Assembly (NCBI GenBank): GCA_964539825.1
Contig: CAZIKF010000028.1
Span: 3,587 to 67,586, forward strand
Origin: CAZIKF01 sp964539825
Lineage (GTDB): Bacteria; Muiribacteriota; UBA6191
DNA length: 64,000 bases
Reading direction: 5' to 3'
Shown here: one piece after another, positions 47,701-53,602 of the stretch
Layout of the letters: each line of letters begins with the position of its first letter
How positions within the stretch are numbered: the first letter of the stretch is position 1
Translations under genes and position numbers: made by a program
The notes under the pieces: generated by a model
Database searches by the model: none
What the model was told of the DNA's origin: nothing
The model's input: only the letters and a program-made list of their open reading frames with translations

Positions 47701-48673
47701 TGTCCTATTGGGTCTGGTAGATGACGAATGGCTACTCCTTGACTCAACCCTTGAGTTTGTTGATTTCCGCTCAATTAGCTCAGATGAACTGAACAGAAAT
47801 GTCACCACTACCTCTCTCTCGATCAGCTCTTTGACTTCAGCCTTAGCATTTGAGCAGACACCGGAAATGAAGGAAGAAAGCCTGACCAACTTATCGGCTC
47901 TCACCTATACAACTGGCTTATCAGGAGAGATTTTTAGCAGCACAACCCGGGAGACTTTCTTTCTCCAGGGACCGAACAAACTACATCATGTAGTAGAGAG
48001 CACATTTCAATCATTTATTCGGACGAATGTTAATGATCAGGCCTTTTTACCAGCTGGGATCAGTACATCAACTATAGAAGTCTTTACCGCTGGAAGTTCT
48101 CCGTTTGAGCAGGTCCTCGATATGTCTTTGCTCGTGGACGGATCCTCCTTAAATCTCTATGTACTGGAAAACCATTCTAATGATAAGTACCGAGTTCAAC
48201 TCCTGAGCTTTACGGATCAGGCACAAAGCGACACGGCCAGTACTGCCGATCTCTCCCAGGTATCCTCAACAGGTTTATGTTCTGTCACCAGCGGACTGGT
48301 AATTGTTGGAACAAATCCCCAGGGCAACATTGATTTTGTCAGTTTCCCCGCAAATTCTACAAAGATCGTTAATAGTACTGCGTCCACCTCAATCACTCCG
48401 AAAGATCTCAGGGGAGCGGACATGACGTTTACGAGTCCTGGACCACCATCTTGCCTTGGAAACCACATCGCTATACCTGATGGCCCCTCTGTGAGGGTGT
48501 TCGAGGTTAGCGGCACCCTACCTCCCACAATAAGGGAAGTACAGCGTATAGATAGCGTTGATTCAACCTCTGGAGAGACTCTTTCTGCCAGTTTGGATGT
48601 TTTGCTAGCGGATTCCTATCTATACATCTTGGAAAAAGATAGGGATCGGGTGCTCAAGTATACCGTGAAGTAG
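41780..48673 (+). CDS. Giant outer-membrane-type lipoprotein with Ig-like modules and NHL propeller, 2,297 aa
   Basis: The ATG at 41780 gives a lipoprotein signal: hydrophobic WGILIFLAGC with lipobox LAG-Cys16 and Gly at +2, which favours the outer membrane. A longer in-frame TTG start would bury this signal. A Ser-rich linker follows, then a carboxypeptidase-regulatory-like module (about 35-110), a mainly helical region (110-640), a second such module (about 675-755), and a long run of Ig-like modules sharing the pattern GGAxDRSxI (about 950-1650). The end (about 1805-2297) reads as an NHL/SMP-type propeller (YLADRGLQRIDKF, LYVVDRTSRRISRF). Probable role: a surface-displayed binding protein. 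No enzyme motif is seen. Confidence 0.85.
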   Translation: MRLVVLWGILIFLAGCGGFEDQSSSSGSSTSSTLSLVDGTVTLPSGSAASLSQVSSRASISRAVATPVAGARISVFSIDDPFFEQDLLLPGELVRTNLAGNFLITRSQVQASALAVDSPTFIIRATVSDLEISSLVSLPAPISGTTPPLQINPISDGAIRFLKEEILVKFGGISNSSKLKSSSFLEEYKVLSLEFADRRVEIQSEFEDIAFEEDDLKTTTPISQRESGLLFSKRITELTTAVEFWGQLGNLRENLKLSAVSTAEESLSDATQRQRWRVLQLLYTALENGFFINVDGSRFLVKDRWHQLEKTTSPTLNAELDPSNLTTYLGSAFTTDDLISFPVPPGIMDLDSQLLNSFRNLGPSQLEKTALIAIDSFSSPWISTKALQQLASLERSKRENLIKLSDLLSAASLGVSQKRWSIERVQKQLSSGGLIYFGEEVGPPQHVGGNSVSPGLWETPITAIPLQSDTETDFHSFLEIDNVTMSLLEPAFRSEYGKLKDAQKSLSDQNNGYPDPVSRQGTRNIVFRLIQNLRTFQSPRSERSVKLLRRIFSSLHAARSLSKDLSPSTVLSSSEIFPILGTLPYLSWPLESSKGFFTSIQGTSTVSGPNLENLGFARIQPHLAQQTWSSILRSADPSASLSGVGDLTSLEVTLRTLSITSLPYLSVDQSGSLSVTVSGKIVLGIRNGQRIPAQGFLVEAIDAQPANNTASLSAQTDSTGLFQFQLENRLSGDRTYHLKVEVKDSGLSQSSSLSLSFPYSIIGFEGELKLPEFILEPEFQAQASAYSGDLLEIQASNRPPLVSLRSLPGLTSDIVPLSLILTDTESDPVKVKFSFTSGQSLTITTLHPRISLASTDSVQTTFPLSGTFASLPTSAGGAEITLYWFSKQEPGLESLENQSNLRIRFEIEESLRPVVKGAGIQSEFFDLDNIPPTITFDTPLRDTREPQATDFPEVSLERITLTGGASDRSEIQSIFARNTSYSAGPETTFAATNTGDQLSTWKIDQFPVEPDITNTVEFFAVDGFGNQNQDPVTATFRSLDSNPPIIHITTMTVFSTRNVPLISSVDPLIPMSITTSAGTGSIQLSIQTTSNSWSVDVITTRRIFFEGTAADPGGVSRVRFNSEAAEKFGTSDLNVGWNYSLLLPNEDGENQSIRFSAEDKKNNDSNTTNPSEFFKRKRGIDILFRLIDISAPAIILESTSGFVKNSALTVTTDVIQLSGGAADRSQITSFYLCSTLECRPVSTSNSYLMWDVSLPISQSSSNPITGLIEDEFGFRDNFQGANFLTQADLNDISPPSFVVTSVNGIAVTNTLVIDESYAPLGRPTSTTVYTASACNTLSCSLVISGLIQDESGFVLNSDGLSNFDEFNLRMAHLGSTQAEFNPDSYDTGNPTSSIEALIGSTIGDFFANSANTSTISVISTQSLTSSTQILTSLGFQAVLDFQDDGYWPVSLFLQDGSKEIFTQSGRQAPNIRKREIIYVLKDTIPPEIQLISAGTNSISSSSLVRLRGEIRDQLNTIDSLLINDVLITSADWITLNTTSPWNNFVSLPSQTAIEFQTDIILKAGLSQSIRITAADSLGNTTEFNTSLSVFPIFTTSIVPQFPYDDPTNVAFGGANLTSVFVGDAEKSRVEERSFSATLIRTISGNAKSNFYSQVSDFENFDAFFPRGGNTDSQSLVINSVFSDTTTTHKEVVRLFKETAQSFLDQFITREVNPLPTSNYDVFRDSQDSSSSNLISSTSSKVRFTPFQESVVYLFRATSEANSDQLFRYVKSLLNDPALASNPPSAGGTPTSTGVLGPGTNPVEISSQVSALVITQALSRNTDNEVTSSIEWVYLADRGLQRIDKFQFLNDGRLRGLTPIDLSTGEVIIDPTAMEIEPSGAVAYIGSGTDQRIYKLDITATPPSLITSFGGQGYSDGSFLSIDSIRGFQPENEGNFNELYVVDRTSRRISRFTSSGTLSQYFGDNPFTSGGMVAPVLLGLVDDEWLLLDSTLEFVDFRSISSDELNRNVTTTSLSISSLTSALAFEQTPEMKEESLTNLSALTYTTGLSGEIFSSTTRETFFLQGPNKLHHVVESTFQSFIRTNVNDQAFLPAGISTSTIEVFTAGSSPFEQVLDMSLLVDGSSLNLYVLENHSNDKYRVQLLSFTDQAQSDTASTADLSQVSSTGLCSVTSGLVIVGTNPQGNIDFVSFPANSTKIVNSTASTSITPKDLRGADMTFTSPGPPSCLGNHIAIPDGPSVRVFEVSGTLPPTIREVQRIDSVDSTSGETLSASLDVLLADSYLYILEKDRDRVLKYTVK

Positions 48674-48755
48674 CATAGGTTTGCTTTTTTGGCATAAGAG
48701 CCTGTTTGCTATCGAATCCAAAGACCCAAGAGTGACAGGAGATGTTGAAGTTGGA

Positions 48756-50078
48756 TCAACCTGTGGCGAGATTAGTTCGACTGAGTCTCTGAGCTAGCAA
48801 CCTCGCCAACACTAACATATAGTTTGGGTGGGTTTTTATGATTCGGATAAAGGACCGATGAGAAATCTTGAGCAGCCTGGACCGATTGAGAGATACTACC
48901 GTAGCGGTACGGCGCTTGTTCAGCAAGAAGGACATCTCCCCCATAAACATATCCGCAGGTGCCAAATGTCCAACTCTTGTTCCTCCTACAGAAACTTCAA
49001 ATTCTCCAGTCAGAATATAGTATAGGTGCGATGATTCCTCGTTTTCTGAAAAGACAACCTCACCTTTTTGAAAAATCGCCACTTCCTCGGTAAGTAATCC
49101 CACTGGCACTCGATACTCATCTTCCTTTTGATGATTGCATACCAGGGTCGCCTCATTGCCCTTGCCGTTGTAGCTAAGAGAATCACTGCTATTCGCAGCC
49201 ATGAGAATACCTCGGCCATGGGGAAGAAAAAGATCCTGGTTTTCAGAGTTAAGATATTTCTTATGATCAAAGCCTTCACCCATGTCCCTTACAATCCAGG
49301 TTGAAGAATCTTTTTGGATCGAGTATTCCAAAGTAACTGTTCTGGAGCCAATTTCCGGATCTTTGTTTAGCTTGGCTATATGTTCAGCAACATTTACATC
49401 CGCCTCCAAAAGCTTGGTTTTATCAGAAAAACTAATCATACAATTGCCATGCTCGATAGCGTTGATCAGCAACTCAGAGAGACTCATGTTTAAGTTATAA
49501 GATTTCTTCTTTTCAATTCTCCCCGTACGCAGAAGATAAGAAGAAACCATACCAGCGATTTCTTCTGCCTCAGAGAGGTCATTCTTGATTTTAATACTCC
49601 CCTTAGGGCTCTCATGGAATGGATTTGTCTTCTGATAATCCAGAATCAGGACAGGGGTTCTAAGGATGGTACCCAGTACCTTCTGTAACCCATCTAAATC
49701 CTCTCTCTCCACGACGGCCAATAAATTCCACTCGGTTGCCAACTGGAGAAAGTCTGCGCTCTTGGCCCTGGCTACCAGGCAGATGATTCCAATTCCACCA
49801 AGCCAGGGATCTTCATTCAAGATTCTTCTTATCGCACCCAGGTCAGTCTGCGGGGACTCTAGATCAACAACCAAAAAATCTGGCAAATCATAGAGAAGAT
49901 AGTCACGAACAGGTTCTAAAGTTTGAAAGTCCTGAACAGAATGGGAAATCTGGTCCACCGACGGGAGAATGTCGTGAATTCGGGCGGACAGAGAAGAATC
50001 TGTACAATAGATTCCGAAATTTCGATGAACAATTGGATGGGCCCCATCCATAGAACTTAATTCTAGCGGTTCTGTCAT
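48756..50078 (-). CDS. Receiver, RsbW-type HATPase and cyclic-nucleotide-binding fusion, 440 aa
   Basis: Three parts are visible. Residues 20-140 resemble a receiver domain (FLVVDLE gives Asp72 as possible phospho-acceptor; the acidic pair is weak). Residues 165-315 are a GHKL ATPase of the anti-sigma-kinase type, with SELLINAIEHGN (N box), RDMGEGFD (G1) and HGRGILM (G2). Residues 330-435 are a cNMP-binding domain with GEMSFLLNKRRTATV in the phosphate-binding cassette position. There is no His-phosphotransfer domain, so it resembles a switch or serine kinase rather than a sensor histidine kinase. It lies 7 bases after an alpha/beta-hydrolase-like gene and is probably co-transcribed with it. 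Confidence 0.75.
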   Translation of the reverse strand: MTEPLELSSMDGAHPIVHRNFGIYCTDSSLSARIHDILPSVDQISHSVQDFQTLEPVRDYLLYDLPDFLVVDLESPQTDLGAIRRILNEDPWLGGIGIICLVARAKSADFLQLATEWNLLAVVEREDLDGLQKVLGTILRTPVLILDYQKTNPFHESPKGSIKIKNDLSEAEEIAGMVSSYLLRTGRIEKKKSYNLNMSLSELLINAIEHGNCMISFSDKTKLLEADVNVAEHIAKLNKDPEIGSRTVTLEYSIQKDSSTWIVRDMGEGFDHKKYLNSENQDLFLPHGRGILMAANSSDSLSYNGKGNEATLVCNHQKEDEYRVPVGLLTEEVAIFQKGEVVFSENEESSHLYYILTGEFEVSVGGTRVGHLAPADMFMGEMSFLLNKRRTATVVSLNRSRLLKISHRSFIRIIKTHPNYMLVLARLLAQRLSRTNLATG

Positions 50079-50085
50079 CTAAAGT

Positions 50086-50805
50086 CTACTCACACGACCT
50101 GGAGACTTTGAAGTAAAAATTTTCCAAATGGAACAGTAGTGATTCAAGCGTATTTTCTTGAAATGGAAAAGGATCTAGCTCTGGTATCACTTCAATCCGG
50201 GATTCAGGTAATGAATGAAAGGAACGAAGTCCTATTCGCCCATATGTGGAATTTTCAGCCTCGGATTCCAACTCTCTGAGTAGAAACAGAGTCGGGCCAA
50301 ATTGAAAATTGGATAAAAATTTCTCGTCAGGGCTTGAGCACAAATCCGCGTGTTCCAGCATGAGCGCTTTGGAATAGTTTAACGAATTATGAAATGCTCC
50401 CGTGAATTCCTCAACGGCTCTTGAAGACTTCACAGAACCGGAATTTACAAAATCAGAATATTTCTGCAGAATCTCATCCGCGTCTCTCCCTCGAACCTCT
50501 TCAACCGGGTTGTCTACGTTCCTAAATAGGGGCTGAAGCTCTGGATTGATCCAACAGGTGGGCAGGTTTTGATTCAGCGCGAAAAATTCTCGAACCTGAG
50601 GTAGAAAAGTACAGCCATGGGAATGCGCCACCCATACAGGCGGACTGTGGGGATCTGGCTTATATTCCTCCCAGGCTCGAAAACTCCCAGTCCTTTCCCA
50701 AAATTCGCAAAAGGGAAACTCTTTTGAGGGAATGCTACCTAGATGTTCTCGAATCGGAGTCCAGAATTCTTTGTATGGAGTATGATTCAGAAAAAGAAGC
50801 GTCAC
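50086..50805 (-). CDS. Alpha/beta-hydrolase-like protein, 239 aa
   Basis: VWVAHSHGC (about 57-65) looks like the nucleophile elbow (here AHSHG, with Ser as nucleophile), and TLLFLNHTP at the start would be the first strand. The rest is poorly conserved to the eye; the acid and His of a triad could be Asp and His in the last third but cannot be assigned. The start is a GTG at 50805. It precedes the receiver/HATPase fusion on the same strand with a 7-base gap. No signal peptide. It could be a thioesterase- or lipase-like enzyme under control of its neighbour, which is speculative. Confidence 0.5.
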   Translation of the reverse strand: MTLLFLNHTPYKEFWTPIREHLGSIPSKEFPFCEFWERTGSFRAWEEYKPDPHSPPVWVAHSHGCTFLPQVREFFALNQNLPTCWINPELQPLFRNVDNPVEEVRGRDADEILQKYSDFVNSGSVKSSRAVEEFTGAFHNSLNYSKALMLEHADLCSSPDEKFLSNFQFGPTLFLLRELESEAENSTYGRIGLRSFHSLPESRIEVIPELDPFPFQENTLESLLFHLENFYFKVSRSCE

Positions 50806-50945
50806 GCATTAAACCGAGGGAGTTCTACTTAGTCGATAATTACACTCCCGACTACGAAGCAGACCATCTCCTGGTTCTGGAACCCTCCTATTTAGAACGG
50901 GAATACTTCTGCGTACCCCGGTCCCATTTAGGAGTCCTGAATTAA
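50775..50945 (+). CDS. possible short protein of 56 aa, or gene remnant
   Basis: The frame starts with ATG at 50775 and reads like protein (acidic, with VDNYTPDYEADHLLVLEP), ending in TAA at 50943-50945. It overlaps the divergent hydrolase-like gene by 31 bases and has no clear ribosome binding site. It may be chance or a decayed gene. Confidence 0.25.
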   Translation: MEYDSEKEASRIKPREFYLVDNYTPDYEADHLLVLEPSYLEREYFCVPRSHLGVLN

Positions 50946-51308
50946 TCGATTTATGATCTGTTAGAACCACCGAACCGCTACCACGTAATCCATTCATTCG
51001 ACGAAGCTGTCCTAGCTCACCAACACCCGCCGATGCAGGGTAAAAATTCCTATCCATGAAGTCCCTCTCCGATGCCGCAAAACACTCTCTCCTTCCCTGG
51101 AGATTAATTGGGTCATCCTTGAACCCCGTATTCAGTCTACCTAATTTAGCATAATTCTTACAAAAAGCATAAATTTTTACATTTTTTTGTATATCTTTAC
51201 ACACGCATCGTTTTTGTACCCCTTTGTACTCTTCAGTCCGATATTCCTGATGCCGATATTCTAAGTAACATTTAATTGCAATTTCTTCCGAAAAGGGGGT
51301 GATTAACC
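50946..51308. other. 363-bp intergenic region, no gene seen
   Basis: The stretch around 51130-51290 is AT-rich and contains direct repeats of CCGATATTC (near 51238 and 51255) and of TTTGTAC (near 51213 and 51223), which could be regulator sites for the gene at 51309. Longer minus-strand frames here have an unnatural composition. I see no tRNA-like fold and no typical terminator. Confidence 0.35.
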
Positions 51309-51617
51309 ATGGGAAGCGCGAATAACACGATGACAGGAGTCTTTCAATCCATCCGGTTGAAGGAAATGTTTTACCAGACCGTGTCTGAGAAAACACGCCT
51401 TCAGATCGACGAAATGCACACCGCGCCTAAGCGAGGTGACGCTTCCCTGAAGTCGCCAGATCCTTTGGATGCCTATATACCCTCCGATGGAGGAAATGAT
51501 AGCTCCGAGAGCAGGGTCAATTCTAGAGAGTCTGAACCTGTTGGTCTTAGCGACATTGAGGGCTTAGAAATGGCTCTTCGAGAGCCTCTAGGACAGAACC
51601 TCGATTTTGCCGCATGA
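51309..51617 (+). CDS. Small hydrophilic protein of unknown function, 102 aa
   Basis: A near-perfect Shine-Dalgarno (AAGGGGGTGA) lies 6 bases before the ATG, which is the best argument that this is a real gene. The protein is polar, Ser/Asp/Glu-rich in the second half (SDGGNDSSESRVNSRESE) and likely disordered, with one amphipathic helix near residues 12-35. No domain is recognised. It is followed by a strong terminator and is probably a single-gene transcript. Confidence 0.6.
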   Translation: MGSANNTMTGVFQSIRLKEMFYQTVSEKTRLQIDEMHTAPKRGDASLKSPDPLDAYIPSDGGNDSSESRVNSRESEPVGLSDIEGLEMALREPLGQNLDFAA

Positions 51618-51645
51618 AATCACACTTAACTGACATAGGATGGAT

Positions 51646-51675
51646 ATGAAAGAAACCTGCCAACGCAGTTGTTAA
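51646..51675 (+). CDS. possible nine-codon leader peptide
   Basis: ATG with AGGATGG a few bases upstream opens MKETCQRSC and stops at 51673-51675, on the first bases of the following terminator stem. It could be chance, or a short peptide whose translation affects the hairpin. Confidence 0.2.
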   Translation: MKETCQRSC

Positions 51676-51710
51676 AGGGACCCGTTGAAATAACGGGTCC
51701 CTTTTCTTTT
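51674..51710 (+). terminator. strong rho-independent terminator
   Basis: AAAGGGACCCGTT (51674-51686) pairs perfectly with 51692-51704 around a five-base loop, and CTTTT-rich sequence follows. It sits between the 102-aa gene and malQ and would work in both directions to some degree. Confidence 0.85.
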
Positions 51711-51789
51711 ATCCCCCATTAAGTCTTACCCCAACATAGAATCCTCAATTCCCATAGATTCCAGAGCCAGATCAAGATAGAATGTGGCC

Positions 51790-53277
51790 ATGGCAAAAAA
51801 GCGAGTGGGAATCATGGTTCCTCTTTTTTCACTCCCGGGTGCACATGGAATAGGGGATATTGACTCCCTTTATCACCTGATTGAGAGAGTCCGAAACCTG
51901 GGAATTGAGATTATTCAACTTCTTCCTCTCAATGCCCTCAGCGGCAATGATACCAGCCCCTATTCGAGCATATCCGCCTTTGGAATGGATCCGATCTACC
52001 TCTCCCTCGGTAGACTCAAGTACCTCAACCGTAGCATTGACGTGGTGGAGTCGGGGACCAGTGTCCAATATTCCGAGGTTAGAGGTCTAAAATTACCAAT
52101 CCTAAGAGAGAGCTTTAAGAATTTTCAAAAGGATGCAACTCCTTTTGATCAAAAGCGTTACCAGAACTTCTACCGTGAAAACCAGGAATGGCTCGAGCCA
52201 TTTAGCATCTTTCATGCTTTATCTTCAAAGGAAAACAAAGCGTTTTGGGACTGGGACCAGGATCATCAAGATCTAAAGAGTGCCCGTGAATGGGCAAATT
52301 CAAACGAAGAGGAAGTTAATTTTTATCGCTACCTACAGTGGATTTTCTTTGAACAATGGAGTGACCTGAAATTATTTGCCGCTGAAAATGGTCTGGTTTT
52401 CATGGGTGACTTACCTCTTTATGTATCCAAGAACTCCGCAGATTATTGGTCCGAGCCTGGAAATTTTAAAAAGGGAGTTCGGGCGGGAGTTCCGCCTGAT
52501 TTGTATGCTGCTGAAGGTCAGGACTGGGGAAATCCTATCTATGACTGGAAAAAGATGGGAAAAGACGGATTTTCCTGGTGGAAAAAGCGCCTTGTCTGGC
52601 TTGAGAACTTCTTTGACCTGGTAAGGCTGGACCATATTCGAGGGATCTACTCCTATTGGGCTGTCCCCGACGGTAAAAAACCTAACCAGGTCAAGAGATG
52701 GACTCCCGGCCCTGCCAGCGATTTGATTCGTGCACTAAAAGACACACAGATAGAACTGATCGGAGAAGACCTGGGCAGTATCCCTCCTGCCATTGATAAA
52801 TGGATGAAGGACATTGATATTCCGGGTTATAAAGTCTTTTTGTTTGGTTGGGGTGAGTACAAGTCTGAAAAATACCGCTTTCCAGAGACCTATTCCACAA
52901 AGACTCTGGCCTGTACTTCCACCCACGATTCGGAGTCATTTTTCGAATTTCTTGAAAACATGGATGACAGCAGGGTATTTGAGCTTGCAGCCTATTTAGG
53001 CATCAAGCCTGAGGAAGAATTTACAATCCTTGATTTACTCGACCGAGTTATAGACCGACTGCTTAAATCTCCAAGTCAGTATGTAATTTTCCCACTGCAG
53101 GATTTACTGGGAAAGTCTATTCGCATTAATCTTCCCGGCAGCGTTGGTGAAGATAATTGGAGTAAAACGATTCCAATCACGGAACATGACCAATCTCGTC
53201 TGGAATTGCTGGGTGAAAGAATTTTGTCGAAGAATTTAAGCAAGGACTCCAAAACCCCGGCACCCCTGGACAGTTAA
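51790..53277 (+). CDS. malQ: 4-alpha-glucanotransferase MalQ, 495 aa
   Basis: This is a GH77 amylomaltase that transfers alpha-1,4-glucan segments between maltooligosaccharides. Family signatures are LLPLNALSGNDTSPYSS, GDLPLYVSKNSADYW and QDWGNPIYDW. The catalytic residues are the nucleophile in VRLDHIRG (about residue 279), the acid/base in IGEDLG (about 324) and the third Asp in STHDSESF. Length is typical. The ATG at 51790 is preferred to an in-frame GTG two codons earlier. Together with glgA in this window it points to storage of glycogen. Confidence 0.93.
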   Translation: MAKKRVGIMVPLFSLPGAHGIGDIDSLYHLIERVRNLGIEIIQLLPLNALSGNDTSPYSSISAFGMDPIYLSLGRLKYLNRSIDVVESGTSVQYSEVRGLKLPILRESFKNFQKDATPFDQKRYQNFYRENQEWLEPFSIFHALSSKENKAFWDWDQDHQDLKSAREWANSNEEEVNFYRYLQWIFFEQWSDLKLFAAENGLVFMGDLPLYVSKNSADYWSEPGNFKKGVRAGVPPDLYAAEGQDWGNPIYDWKKMGKDGFSWWKKRLVWLENFFDLVRLDHIRGIYSYWAVPDGKKPNQVKRWTPGPASDLIRALKDTQIELIGEDLGSIPPAIDKWMKDIDIPGYKVFLFGWGEYKSEKYRFPETYSTKTLACTSTHDSESFFEFLENMDDSRVFELAAYLGIKPEEEFTILDLLDRVIDRLLKSPSQYVIFPLQDLLGKSIRINLPGSVGEDNWSKTIPITEHDQSRLELLGERILSKNLSKDSKTPAPLDS

Positions 53278-53284
53278 AGGGACC

Positions 53285-53470
53285 CTACCTTAACTCAAAA
53301 ATTCTCTCCACAATATAGAAGCAAATCCATAGAATTCCCAGGGCTGGGAGACTCCATATGGCGGAGCCAGGATCAAAGATGATCCATACCAAGACGGCCA
53401 GATAGGCCAGATCCCTCCAACGTCTCCATTTTTCAATTCTTTGTCTTCGTTCAGGGCTGAGATGTTCCAT
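53285..53470 (-). CDS. Small membrane protein, 61 aa
   Basis: A basic N-terminus (RRQRIEKWRRWRD) is followed by two hydrophobic segments (about residues 21-33 and 39-54), a pattern common in small inner-membrane proteins. It is convergent with malQ, seven bases away. No family is recognised; a weak AGG lies close to the ATG. Confidence 0.45.
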   Translation of the reverse strand: MEHLSPERRQRIEKWRRWRDLAYLAVLVWIIFDPGSAIWSLPALGILWICFYIVERIFELR

Positions 53471-53602
53471 GCCTATTGCAATTTTAACTAATTCTGCTAT
53501 TTTCTAAACCCATTCTGTGACTCAAATCCTTCGATTCAGGCTAATTTAGCTGAAATTTACGGGCTCCAGTCCAGGATATGAACCGGGAGAGAATAGAAAA
53601 TT

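Noticed and set aside
50946..51308. Structured RNA (6S, RNase P, tmRNA) in the gap
   Set aside because: None of the conserved cores could be found on either strand; only short direct repeats are visible.
50809..51396. Minus-strand frame of 195 codons
   Set aside because: Composition is random, it overlaps the 102-aa gene with its excellent ribosome site, and no domain is seen.
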